DNA of 64,000 bases from Planctomycetota bacterium. GTDB taxonomy: Bacteria; Planctomycetota; JAJSAM01; JAJVHW01. The stretch covers positions 171,861 to 235,860 of the forward strand of contig JAJRPF010000070.1 of NCBI GenBank assembly GCA_024280885.1, written 5' to 3'. Position numbers and translations under genes: made by a program. Positions 15,786-24,628 of this stretch are shown piece after piece; positions within the stretch are counted from its first letter, which is position 1; each line of letters begins with the position of its first letter. The notes below the pieces were generated by a model. That model did not search any database. It saw only the letters and a program-made list of their open reading frames with translations, and was not told the DNA's origin.

Positions 15786-17435
15786 ATGGGGATGCACGTC
15801 TGCGAGGGCATGGGTATGCGAATCGGTTCCGCGAAGCTGAGGGGGCTGCGCAATATGGGTAACGGAAAGTTGGCGGTGATCGCCGCGTTGGGCGTGTTTA
15901 CGCTCGTTGTGCCGGCGCTTGCGCAGGACGTGGGCGCGGTCGGCAACGCGGCTGCAATCGAGAGCGCGAATGGCGACGCGTCAGAGGTTCGCACAGATGC
16001 CCGCGGTCCGGCGGCAGTCGAGGAGGCCACGCGCACGCTCCCGAAGTGGGAGTCGTACGGTGGCGGGACTGATCCGAACTCTCTCGACGAGACGTTCTTC
16101 CGCCTTGCGCAGGACTTTGTCAGTACGAGCGACCTAGGCGTCCGTCGCCTCGGCTCGGTTCCGATCTGGCCGCGAGGTGAGCTCAAGTTCGGCAAGGTGC
16201 GGATCTTGCCGTATCTCCGCGAGGCGGTGGAGTGGGATACGAACTTCTACCGGCGTCCGCGTACGGGTTATCCCGACGGTAGCAATCGGGGTAAGAAGGG
16301 GCGGCAGACCGGATGGACGCAGGTCAATCAAGTCGGTGCGCTCGCCGACGTGCTCCTGAACGGCGGGCGGACTCGGATCTCGCTCTCTGTCGATCAGACT
16401 TGGAACGTGCGCTACCGGCAAGATCAGCCGGACACCTGGGAGAACATGACCCAGTTGGGTGTCAGTCACAAGATCAACGAAGCGCTGTGGACGAGCGTCG
16501 GGTACGGATACGAGCGTCGCACGGATCCCACGGAGCTGCAGCAGACTCGACGCTTCGAGCGCACGACCAATCGACTCTTCGCTCGGCTCGGAATGAACCG
16601 CGACCTCTTCTTCGGTTCGCGCCTCAACTACGAGGTCGGGATTGACGTGCGCGACGTGCGCGGCAAGCAGCAGGAGTTCGAGGACGACACGCGCCGTGAG
16701 ACGACTGGGTACGCCAAGGTGTCGTATCCGTTCTGGAAGCGCACCACGCGTATCTTCGGCACGTTGACGTACCGCAACGACAATCGCGACTCCGAGCGAC
16801 TGAACGATGGGAACGTCTGGGGCTGGGACATGGGCATGCAGGGCTCGATCCCGCTCTCGGACGGTGGCTACCGCGGGCTTCGCGGGCAGGTGTCCGTGGG
16901 CTTCCAGACGGCTCGCTATGACAACGGCAAATACAATAGCGGCAACGATCAATTGCGCACCGACAGCAACGACAGTAACACTAACTTGAGTGTGAACGCC
17001 GCGCTGCAGTACATCATGTCGCCGCGGACCACGATGGACCTGCGTTACATCCGTACAAATCAGTTCAGCTACACCGGCAACTATCAGATCGTCGACCGCA
17101 TCGATTACACGCTCTCGCACAACATCACTCCGAAACTTGTCGGACGCTTTCAGACCTTCTACGAGATCTCGGATCCATCCGGGAAGCGCGGGAATGACAA
17201 TGTCGACGGCGAACGAGTCAATGGGCAGAGTCGCTACAAGGACTTCAAGCGCGGCGGCGTCGGAATCGGTTTTCGGTATCCCGTACAGGATTGGGTCGAT
17301 CTCGATCTGTCGTTCGACTGGGAAAAACGCGTATCCGATCAGACCAGTAGCTACTCGAACGTGCGCGGCATCTTCGGGGTCACGTTCTACTTCTCGGGTC
17401 TGAACGCGCCGAAGCAGACGTTCCTCGACTTCTAG
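15786..17435 (+). CDS. Outer-membrane beta-barrel protein of the polysaccharide locus
   Basis: 549 residues. GGGGAG lies six bases before the ATG; a later ATG (15855) begins exactly at the signal peptide (GNGKLAVIAALGVFTLVVPALAQ) and is an alternative start. After residue 110 or so the protein is a run of amphipathic, aromatic-rich strands with polar turns (for example TRISLSVDQTWNVRYRQ, TTMDLRYIRTNQFSYTGNY). It ends in phenylalanine (TFLDF), a pattern of outer-membrane barrels. It resembles the barrel proteins found in exosortase/EPS loci, which are thought to help export or anchor the polymer. It sits 12 bases after the FecR-like gene and before the OPX gene. The exact family is not certain. 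Confidence 0.75.
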   Translation: MGMHVCEGMGMRIGSAKLRGLRNMGNGKLAVIAALGVFTLVVPALAQDVGAVGNAAAIESANGDASEVRTDARGPAAVEEATRTLPKWESYGGGTDPNSLDETFFRLAQDFVSTSDLGVRRLGSVPIWPRGELKFGKVRILPYLREAVEWDTNFYRRPRTGYPDGSNRGKKGRQTGWTQVNQVGALADVLLNGGRTRISLSVDQTWNVRYRQDQPDTWENMTQLGVSHKINEALWTSVGYGYERRTDPTELQQTRRFERTTNRLFARLGMNRDLFFGSRLNYEVGIDVRDVRGKQQEFEDDTRRETTGYAKVSYPFWKRTTRIFGTLTYRNDNRDSERLNDGNVWGWDMGMQGSIPLSDGGYRGLRGQVSVGFQTARYDNGKYNSGNDQLRTDSNDSNTNLSVNAALQYIMSPRTTMDLRYIRTNQFSYTGNYQIVDRIDYTLSHNITPKLVGRFQTFYEISDPSGKRGNDNVDGERVNGQSRYKDFKRGGVGIGFRYPVQDWVDLDLSFDWEKRVSDQTSSYSNVRGIFGVTFYFSGLNAPKQTFLDF

Positions 17436-17562
17436 TCGACCAACTCTGTTCCCGGTCATCGCCTTCATCTCGGTCTGGAGCCGGAAGGGCGCGACAGCGA
17501 CGCCCTCTGGTCAAACAGGCCGGGGGGCGTCGGCTCGATCATGCGCAAGCGAGGAGAATGAG

Positions 17563-18675
17563 ATGCGGTTTTCGATGGTCGCTCTGCTCGCGGTTCTCTG
17601 TGTGAGCTTCGGGACGCCGACTGTATGGGCACAGGATGAGGGGGCGAAACCGGTTCCTGTGACGCAGGCGAAGCCGGACGACTCTGGGAAAGCCGGCGAC
17701 GGCGAGAAGCCCGACGCTGCGAAGCCAGAGGAAGGGCGCAAGGACGTCCCCGCTGACATCGTTCGCCCGAAGGACGACGGCCAAGGCGGTTCTGAGCCAG
17801 CGACGGAGCCGGCGAACGCGAGTCCCGAGACGCTGGCAGTAACCGACGCTCCCGACGATGCACGCGATCCTGTTCAGCGCGACCTCAGCGCATATCGATT
17901 GCGCGTCGGCGATACGGTCGATGTCGTCGTCTACGATCACCCGGAGTTCTCGCGTCCCTACCCGGTTCCCGCCAACGGCCAGATCCTGTTGCATCCCATC
18001 GGGAAGATCATGCTGCGTGACCAGACGATCTTCGAGATCGAGGCCGAGGTGCGCGAGCGACTGCGTACTGAGGAGATCCTCACTGACCCACGTGTCAGCG
18101 TGATCGTGACGAGTTACTCGCCGCGCAACGTCTTTCTCACAGGTGCGGTTCAGGCGGTCGTTCCGCTCCCGACGCACAAGAACGTGCGCATTCTGCAACT
18201 GCTCGCGATGGCGGGCGGACTCGGAAATCCTGCGGCGGATTTCTCACGTGTTAGAATCCGTCGCGCTGCGGACGACGGATCGGCCTACACGATTGATATC
18301 TCGGTTTCGGACATCCTCGAACGCAACGATGAGCAGAAGAACATCATCGTCTTCGAGGGGGACTACATTCGCGTTCCCTTCCTGGAGGCGGCGTCGCCAC
18401 TCTCGGCGGAGTGGGTCTATGTACTCGGGAAGGTGGGCAGTCCCGGTCGGATCGCGTTGACGAAAGGCCGCACTGGTTTCACGCTGACGAAACTGATCGC
18501 AATGGCCGGCGACTTCCAGGAGTTCGCCAATCGCAGCAAGGTCACGCTCATCCGCAAGACCGATACCGGACGCATTCGGACCGTGATTGATTTCGACGAA
18601 ATCATCGAGGGCGAACGACCCGACGTCGATCTTCAGCCCGATGACCTCATCTACGTGCCGGAGAACTTCTTCTAA
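17563..18675 (+). CDS. Polysaccharide export outer-membrane (OPX) protein, Wza type
   Basis: 370 residues. GAGGAG precedes the ATG by seven bases. A cleavable signal peptide (MRFSMVALLAVLCVSFG... VWAQ) has no lipobox cysteine, unlike E. coli Wza. A Lys/Glu/Pro-rich linker of about 80 residues follows. The Poly_export domain is YRLRVGDTVDVVVYDHPEFSRPYPVPANGQILLHPIG, then two SLBB-type units (VFLTGAVQAVVPL... and VYVLGKVGSPGRIAL), ending in DLQPDDLIYVPENFF. It forms the outer-membrane and periplasmic channel for the polymer and would dock on the Wzc-type protein encoded next, 68 bases downstream. Confidence 0.9.
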   Translation: MRFSMVALLAVLCVSFGTPTVWAQDEGAKPVPVTQAKPDDSGKAGDGEKPDAAKPEEGRKDVPADIVRPKDDGQGGSEPATEPANASPETLAVTDAPDDARDPVQRDLSAYRLRVGDTVDVVVYDHPEFSRPYPVPANGQILLHPIGKIMLRDQTIFEIEAEVRERLRTEEILTDPRVSVIVTSYSPRNVFLTGAVQAVVPLPTHKNVRILQLLAMAGGLGNPAADFSRVRIRRAADDGSAYTIDISVSDILERNDEQKNIIVFEGDYIRVPFLEAASPLSAEWVYVLGKVGSPGRIALTKGRTGFTLTKLIAMAGDFQEFANRSKVTLIRKTDTGRIRTVIDFDEIIEGERPDVDLQPDDLIYVPENFF

Positions 18676-18743
18676 CAGCGTCGTCGGGGACGCGGTGACC
18701 ACAGACCGCGCAATTCCGCGATGTTCGAAGGATCGAGCAGATC

Positions 18744-20957
18744 ATGAACCGCCCAGCAACTCCGCAGGCCAACGCGCGCGTATCTACCGCGCACGTTCGG
18801 GACTACTGGATCGTGGTGCTGAAGCGCCTTCCGATAGTGCTCTTCCTGACCGCGATCGGGGCCGGGTTGGCGTTCTACATCACGAAGAAGCAGACGCCGC
18901 TCTTCCGCGCGCAAGCGACTGTCGAGATGGTGCTGCCCCGCGCGGGGCCGCGGAGCAGCGCGGACTACCTCTTCGCACCTTCGGTGCTGCGCGACGCGAA
19001 CTACCTCAATACGCAGCTTCGAAAGCTTGAGATGCCCGCGACGCTGCGACGTGCGCTCGAGACGCAGAAAGTTACGTCGCGTCCAGACCTCGTCGGGTTG
19101 ACGTTGCCCGAGGTCGTGAAGATGCACCAAGGTCGCGTCACTGCGCGGCAGCGGCGGGGGCAATACCTCGTGGATGTTAGCGTGATGGGAACGCGTGCTG
19201 ATATTCTCGATGACGTCACGAATGCGCTGGTGCGCTACTTCCGCGAAGAGCAACGCAACGAGACGCAGCGCAGGATCGACGCCCGCCGTACGGAACTTGA
19301 GGAGAAGAGTGCCGGCCTGCGATCCAGCAGCCGCGTAGCAGGCGTCGCCCGAATGCTGGCGCTGGAGCAGGGCGGTTTCACCGACGGTACATTCCTCGCC
19401 GAGTACGAGCGTCGGCAGGAGGACCTGCGAAAATTCATCGAACGTAAGTCCGATCGCGAGTTGCAGATCATCGAGGATACAGCGGCGAATAATGCGTTCA
19501 ACGATGCTCTCGCCGCGGGCGCGGGCGGTCCCGAGTCGCTGTCGCAGCATCCGCGCGTCCTCAGTCATCCCGCGCTCCAGGTCTCGTTGGCGCGGATTGC
19601 GGACATGAGGGCGCGGCTCGATGAGTATCGCGAGGCAGGGTTGGGTGAGGGATCTCGCGAGGTCGAGGGGATCAAGCGCGGAATACTTCGCGCAGAGACG
19701 CGTCGCAAAGAACTGCAGGACGCGTTCGTGCGGCAGTTCGTCGTCGACTTCGCCGGCCAGGGAGTTGCTCTCGAGCGCTTGAAGGCTGCTGTCGACGAAC
19801 GCCAGCGCCAGCTCAGCGACGCGACGCGAGTGAAGGCTGCTGTGGACGAGGATTCTGCAACCATTGCGCGGCTTGACGAGGATTGGCGGGCGGCGCAGCG
19901 AGAGCTGGAGATCTTGGGACCGGCAGCGCTTGGCGTTGCGGATGCCGTGACGATTGTCGAGACTGCGCGGGAGCCGAATCCCGGCGCGCCCGTTTCTCCC
20001 AACAAGACCCTCAATCTCATCCTGGGTACGTTGATGGGATTGCTCGCCGGCGTCGGCATTGCATTCGTTCTCGAGTATCTGGATGACACGATCCAAACGA
20101 AAGACGATCTCGAGAAGATCACCGACGTCGCGTTGCTCGGTGTGATCCCTCGGATCGAAGGGCGCTCGAGCGATACGCAAGCGAAGGATCTCTACGCGTT
20201 CCGGCAACCGAAGAGCACGGTCTCGGAGGCGTTCCGCGGCGTACGAACCGCGTTGACGATGCGAGCCCACGGTACGCGCAATCGCGTCCTTGCGCTCACG
20301 AGCGCGGGACCGCGCGAGGGCAAGTCCACGACGGTGATCAATCTCGCGACGGTCCTCGCCTACGCCAGTCGTCGAACGCTCATCATCGACGCGGATCTGC
20401 GCAAGCCGCGTGTGCACAAATCATTCGGCATCGATAACGTCGCGGGGCTCACGAACGTGATCGTCGGCGACGTTGATCCGCGCGAGCATTGCGTCGCGAC
20501 CGACGTACCGGGGGTCGATGTTCTCCCCAGCGGTCCGATCCCTCCCAACCCGTCGGAACTGCTTGGGTCGGAACGCATGCGCGATGTGATCACGGCGCTC
20601 CGCGAGCACTACGACCACATCATCATCGACACGCCTCCCATCGGGGCCGTGACCGACGCCGCCGTGTTGGGAACGATCGTGGACGGTGTCGTTCTGGTCG
20701 TTCATGCCGGAAAGACGCGCGCCGGCATCGTGCAGCGCGGGCTGGAGCAGATGCGCTACATCAGCGCGCCGATCGAGGGCGTGATCCTCAACAATTTGCA
20801 GGTCAAGAGCCGCTACTACCCCGGCTACTACAACTACTACTACTACTACTCGTACTATGGCACGGGGAAGACGCGCGGTCGCAAGACCCCGCGGAAGCCG
20901 GCCGCAGACGCGACTGGATCGTCCTCGTCTTCCGGCGACGACAGCCCGTCGGCATGA
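18744..20957 (+). CDS. Wzc-type polysaccharide co-polymerase fused to BY-family tyrosine kinase
   Basis: 737 residues. A Wzz domain begins with a membrane segment (VLKRLPIVLFLTAIGAGLAFYI), followed by a long helical periplasmic region with GNVR-like end and a second membrane segment (LILGTLMGLLAGVGIAFVLEYLDD). The cytoplasmic kinase has Walker A GPREGKST (522-529, K527), Walker A' LIIDADLRKP (D549, D551) and Walker B IIIDTPP (D629). The tail carries 11 tyrosines in residues 691-705 (YYPGYYNYYYYYSYY), the autophosphorylation cluster. Such kinases control polymer length by cycling phosphorylation and oligomer state. It partners the OPX protein upstream. The tyrosine codons are nearly all TAC, forming a short trinucleotide run that could slip. 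Confidence 0.92.
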   Translation: MNRPATPQANARVSTAHVRDYWIVVLKRLPIVLFLTAIGAGLAFYITKKQTPLFRAQATVEMVLPRAGPRSSADYLFAPSVLRDANYLNTQLRKLEMPATLRRALETQKVTSRPDLVGLTLPEVVKMHQGRVTARQRRGQYLVDVSVMGTRADILDDVTNALVRYFREEQRNETQRRIDARRTELEEKSAGLRSSSRVAGVARMLALEQGGFTDGTFLAEYERRQEDLRKFIERKSDRELQIIEDTAANNAFNDALAAGAGGPESLSQHPRVLSHPALQVSLARIADMRARLDEYREAGLGEGSREVEGIKRGILRAETRRKELQDAFVRQFVVDFAGQGVALERLKAAVDERQRQLSDATRVKAAVDEDSATIARLDEDWRAAQRELEILGPAALGVADAVTIVETAREPNPGAPVSPNKTLNLILGTLMGLLAGVGIAFVLEYLDDTIQTKDDLEKITDVALLGVIPRIEGRSSDTQAKDLYAFRQPKSTVSEAFRGVRTALTMRAHGTRNRVLALTSAGPREGKSTTVINLATVLAYASRRTLIIDADLRKPRVHKSFGIDNVAGLTNVIVGDVDPREHCVATDVPGVDVLPSGPIPPNPSELLGSERMRDVITALREHYDHIIIDTPPIGAVTDAAVLGTIVDGVVLVVHAGKTRAGIVQRGLEQMRYISAPIEGVILNNLQVKSRYYPGYYNYYYYYSYYGTGKTRGRKTPRKPAADATGSSSSSGDDSPSA

Positions 20958-20972
20958 GTGCGACGCTGGCAT

Positions 20973-20999
20973 GAGCGGAAGGCCCACGAGCGGAAGGCC
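20973..20999 (+). repeat. Two 12-bp direct repeats
   Basis: GAGCGGAAGGCC occurs twice, 15 bases apart, between the kinase gene and the next gene. The second copy lies just upstream of the GTG start at 21007 and may supply AAGG as its ribosome site. No further meaning is visible. Confidence 0.4.
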
Positions 21000-21006
21000 A
21001 GCGTGA

Positions 21007-21810
21007 GTGGCCGATGAAGTCTCCGCGCGTGGCGTCTCCCGAACGCGCGCATCGATCGTCGCGACTTGGCTCGTTCTCGTAGCACTTGTCGTCTTGGCCG
21101 CGCGGGCAGCGCACCGCTCCTACGCGGACTCGGCGTATCGCGAGGGTCTTGGCTACACGGAGTTTCCGGCGGAGGACGTGCCCGGACGGCTCGAGGCGTA
21201 CGAGGAGGCTCTTCGGCGGGCCCCCGACACCTTCCTCTACCTGTTGCGCTCCGGGCAAATCCGGTTGAGCCGCGTGGCGGGCGCGAATGCTGCGAAGTCA
21301 GGTGATGCGAGCGCGGAACTCGACGTCGCGCGACAGCGACTCACGCGTGCCGCGACGGTCCACCCACTCGACGCCCGTGCCCGGATCTCAATCGCGCAGG
21401 TATTCCTCCTCGACGGCGACGCGGTCGGGGCGTTGCGCGAGGCGCGCGTCGCACTGGCACTCGGTCCCCGGCATCCGACCGTTCAGGTCGCTGCCGTCCG
21501 GCTCGGAATCGACGCGTGGCGGAGGAGCGGTGATCCGGAGGCGCTCGGCCTGGCGTTGGACGCGGGAGCACTCCGCGCGTCGTGGACGGCTATTCACGGG
21601 CCCGCGCAGGCGGGCAACCCGCTTCGTTTCGTCGGCGCAGCGTTGCGCGCCCGCAGTGACGACGTCCTCGGTGATCTACTGGAGGCGGCGGGAAGCCGAT
21701 CGGATCGACTGAGCGTGGCGATCGAGTGGACTGCGCGTGCGAGACCGGATGTCGCGCGCATCCTCGAGTCCCGGCGTCGACGCGTCACGAAGAGCGGTCG
21801 CGTGGAGTGA
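21007..21810 (+). CDS. Membrane-anchored TPR-like protein
   Basis: 267 residues from a GTG start. One hydrophobic segment near the N-terminus (about residues 17-32, IVATWLVLVALVVLAA) should anchor it in the inner membrane. The rest is alpha-helical with TPR-like pairs (YEEALRRAP, ARISIAQVFLLDGDAVGALREARVALAL). No catalytic motif is seen. Its stop overlaps the next gene (an O-antigen polymerase/ligase) by GTGA. TPR proteins next to Wzy-type genes may hold the polymerase in a complex, but this is inference from position. Confidence 0.65.
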   Translation: MADEVSARGVSRTRASIVATWLVLVALVVLAARAAHRSYADSAYREGLGYTEFPAEDVPGRLEAYEEALRRAPDTFLYLLRSGQIRLSRVAGANAAKSGDASAELDVARQRLTRAATVHPLDARARISIAQVFLLDGDAVGALREARVALALGPRHPTVQVAAVRLGIDAWRRSGDPEALGLALDAGALRASWTAIHGPAQAGNPLRFVGAALRARSDDVLGDLLEAAGSRSDRLSVAIEWTARARPDVARILESRRRRVTKSGRVE

Positions 21811-23231
21811 GCGACGGCGCGAGGACTGTCGATGTCGGCGCGCAAGCGGCAGCGTTCGGCGCTCTGCTCGTGGCGCTGCTCGCGCCGTGGCCCTTCGCCT
21901 CCGTGGAACCGTTCTGGTGGGCACTCGCCGTCGCCCTCGTGCTCGGAATCACGGCATCGGGGCGGGGGTGGTCCATGCTCCGCCAGGGCCGGTTGCGGCG
22001 CCGCGGCCTACCGACCCCGGACGCTCTACCGCGCGAAGCTCTCGTCTTCGCGCTCGCGCTGCCGCTCGTCGCCGTCCTTGGCGCGCTGCCGCTCCCGGCG
22101 TGGATCGTCGACGTCATTTCCCCCGCGAACGGCGCGACCCTCGCGCGATCGCTGCCGGACGGCGTGCCGGATTGGCGAACACTCTCCCTCTTTGCGCCCG
22201 CGACGTGGGACGCGACGTTGCTCGCCGCGGCGTGTGCTGCTCTCGCGTGGTCGGTTGCCGACGTCACGCGTTCGAAGCGTCGCATGCGACCGCTGCTGGC
22301 GACGTTCGTTCTCGGTGGAGTGCTGATTGCCGTCTTCGGTATCGTGCAGCGACTCGTGGATCCCGATCCGCAGCGCATGTTCTGGAGCGTCGAGATCTAC
22401 GAGGTCGGAACGCCGTTCGGGCCGTACGTAAATCGCAATCACTTCGGGGGGGCGATGCTCCTCTTTCTCGGCTCTTCGATCGGGTTGTTGGTCGACGCAG
22501 CGTCGCGCCGTCGTCGCCGAATGGTCGTCGCGGCCGGCGCTGCGGCGGTGCTCTTCACCGTGGTGCTGCTGGCGACGACGTCACGTGGCGCAGTGCTGGG
22601 GGCGGTCGCACTCGTTCTCTTCGTCCTGGCGCTCGCGAAGGGGAGTGCCCGTCGCAAGCTTGCCATGGCATGCGTGGGCTTGGCACTCGTTGCGCTCGCA
22701 GGTGTCGCTGCGGCTGGCCTGTTCGACGAGCTGGCCGGTCGCCTCTTTCACGTCTACGGCCGATGGCGGAACCGATTCCTGGTGCAGGGCGACGCCCTCG
22801 GAGTCTTCAGTCAGTTCCCGGTCGTCGGGACCGGTGCCGGCACGTTTGCGTGGGTATTCCATGTCTTCCAGGGCGTGGATGATGTCCGCCACTTCAACGA
22901 CGCGCACTCTGATTGGGTCCAGTTCCTAATGGAGACCGGGCTCGTCGGTGCTCTCTACACGCTTGCTTTGGCGACCGCACTGGCGCGTCGTCTTGTTCGG
23001 GTCGCAGCGTCCGATGCTCCCGGGCGCTGGGCGGCGATCGGGACGGCCTCGGGTCTGTTCGGGATTGCTGTGCACGGACTCGTAGAGACAAATCTTCATA
23101 TCCCCGCCAATGCGCTCCTCGCCGCCGCCGCCGTGGGCCTAGCCTATGGCGCCTCGATCGCACACGCCCCATCGAGGTCAAGTCCAGGCGACGGTCACGT
23201 CGACGAGAATGTGGGCGTGGAACCGACCTAG
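21807..23231 (+). CDS. O-antigen polymerase/ligase family membrane protein (Wzy_C)
   Basis: 474 residues with about ten to twelve hydrophobic segments. The Wzy_C domain sits in the second half, with the typical large periplasmic loop: FGPYVNRNHFGGAMLL, ATTSRGAVLG, FPVVGTGAGTFAWVFHVFQ and NDAHSDWVQFLMETGLVGALLY-like text. Family members polymerise or ligate lipid-linked glycans on the outer face of the inner membrane; sequence does not separate polymerase from ligase. The GTG start gives a four-base overlap with the upstream TPR gene. A second Wzy_C protein is encoded at 35116-36537. Confidence 0.82.
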   Translation: MSDGARTVDVGAQAAAFGALLVALLAPWPFASVEPFWWALAVALVLGITASGRGWSMLRQGRLRRRGLPTPDALPREALVFALALPLVAVLGALPLPAWIVDVISPANGATLARSLPDGVPDWRTLSLFAPATWDATLLAAACAALAWSVADVTRSKRRMRPLLATFVLGGVLIAVFGIVQRLVDPDPQRMFWSVEIYEVGTPFGPYVNRNHFGGAMLLFLGSSIGLLVDAASRRRRRMVVAAGAAAVLFTVVLLATTSRGAVLGAVALVLFVLALAKGSARRKLAMACVGLALVALAGVAAAGLFDELAGRLFHVYGRWRNRFLVQGDALGVFSQFPVVGTGAGTFAWVFHVFQGVDDVRHFNDAHSDWVQFLMETGLVGALYTLALATALARRLVRVAASDAPGRWAAIGTASGLFGIAVHGLVETNLHIPANALLAAAAVGLAYGASIAHAPSRSSPGDGHVDENVGVEPT

Positions 23232-23265
23232 TCCGAGCGTGTCACACGGCCTCAGGAGAGAATAG

Positions 23266-24570
23266 TTGAGCCTCAAGAGTCGCATCGAGGACCGGAGCGC
23301 GCGGATTGGCGTGCTCGGACTGGGTTACGTGGGATTGCCACTCGTCGTGGAATTCGCGAAGGCGGGTTTCCGTGTCGTCGGATTCGACGTGATGGCGTCG
23401 AAGGTGGAGCAGGTGAACGCCGGCGTGAGCTACGTCGGTGATGTCTCCTCGGAGGATCTCGCAGAACAGCTCGCGGCTGGCCGGATCGAGGCGACGACGG
23501 ACTTCGCGCTCCTCGCGGAGTGCGACTGCATTTCGATCTGCGTTCCGACACCGCTCAGCAAGACGAAGGACCCCGATATGGGGTACGTCACGGCCGCGAC
23601 GACCGAGATCGCCAAGCACCTGCGTGCAGACCAACTCGTGATCCTCGAGAGCACCACGTACCCCGGGACGACCGAGGAACTCATTCTGCCGATGCTCTCG
23701 GAGGCTGGGCTCGAGGTCGGGAAGGACTTCTTCCTCGCCTTTTCGCCCGAGCGCGTGGACCCCGGCAACCCCGTTTACCACGTGAAGAATACGCCGAAGG
23801 TTGTCGGTGGGACGACGGAGGCCTGCACAGAGCTCGCCGGTCTGCTCTACGGACAGGCGCTCGATCAGATCCACCTGGTCTCGTCCACCGGCGCCGCCGA
23901 GATGGTGAAACTCCTCGAGAACACGTTCCGCAGCGTGAACATCGGGCTCGTGAACGAGATTGCGATCATGTCGGAGAAGCTCGGACTCGACGTCTGGGAG
24001 ATCATCGACGCTGCCGCAACGAAGCCGTTCGGGTTCATGCCGTTCTTTCCCGGCCCTGGGCTGGGCGGACATTGCATCCCGATCGATCCGCTCTATCTGA
24101 GCTGGAAACTGCGGACGCTCGACTACAAGGCGCGCTTCATCGAGTTGGCGACCGAGATCAATCACGCGATGCCAGATCACGTCGTCGAGCGCGTCGCTAT
24201 TGCGCTCAACGAGATCGAGCGCTCCGTGAAGGGCTCGTGCATCTTGCTTCTCGGCATGGCGTACAAGAAGGATATCGACGACATTCGCGAGTCGCCGGCC
24301 CTGGACGTGATGCGGCTCCTGCGTCTCCGTGGTGCCGACGTGCGCTACCACGACTCGCAGGTCCCGCACGTGGCGGCCGGCACAGGCTACGACGCTGCCG
24401 ACAGCGTGGACTTGACCGACGCGGAACTGCGAGCGGCGGATTGCGTGGTCATCACAACCGCGAATAGCGACGTGGACTACGAACGGGTTGTTCGTGAGTC
24501 GACGCTCGTGCTCGACACGCGCAACGCGACGAAAGGGCTCGGTCGTCACGATCACGTCGTGAAGCTCTGA
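23266..24570 (+). CDS. UDP-N-acetyl-hexosamine 6-dehydrogenase (WbpA/TviB/WecC family)
   Basis: Oxidises C6 of a UDP-HexNAc to the uronic acid with two NAD+. 434 residues. Motifs: N-terminal Rossmann GVLGLGYVGLPL, CVPTPL, ESTTYPGTTEE, FSPERVDPGN, catalytic cysteine C270 in GGHCIPIDP, and the C-terminal domain LLLGMAYKKDIDDIRESPALDV. The PERVDPG form of the central motif points to UDP-GlcNAc/ManNAc rather than UDP-glucose dehydrogenases. Translation starts at TTG, supported by AGGAGA seven bases upstream; there is no nearby ATG. With the WbpB-like and WbpE-like genes at the right end and the 2-epimerase next door it could build a 2,3-diamino-uronic sugar. Confidence 0.9.
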   Translation: MSLKSRIEDRSARIGVLGLGYVGLPLVVEFAKAGFRVVGFDVMASKVEQVNAGVSYVGDVSSEDLAEQLAAGRIEATTDFALLAECDCISICVPTPLSKTKDPDMGYVTAATTEIAKHLRADQLVILESTTYPGTTEELILPMLSEAGLEVGKDFFLAFSPERVDPGNPVYHVKNTPKVVGGTTEACTELAGLLYGQALDQIHLVSSTGAAEMVKLLENTFRSVNIGLVNEIAIMSEKLGLDVWEIIDAAATKPFGFMPFFPGPGLGGHCIPIDPLYLSWKLRTLDYKARFIELATEINHAMPDHVVERVAIALNEIERSVKGSCILLLGMAYKKDIDDIRESPALDVMRLLRLRGADVRYHDSQVPHVAAGTGYDAADSVDLTDAELRAADCVVITTANSDVDYERVVRESTLVLDTRNATKGLGRHDHVVKL

Positions 24571-24628
24571 CTGCGATCACGCGTTCGCGCTACAAGAGCG
24601 CCCGCCGGTCTGTTCTGGAGGGCTGCGG

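Noticed and set aside
18672..20417. Long antisense open frame (581 codons) opposite the Wzc-type kinase gene
   Set aside because: High-GC DNA leaves long stop-free antisense frames. The + strand protein has full family motifs, while the antisense translation is rich in Arg/His with no recognisable domain.
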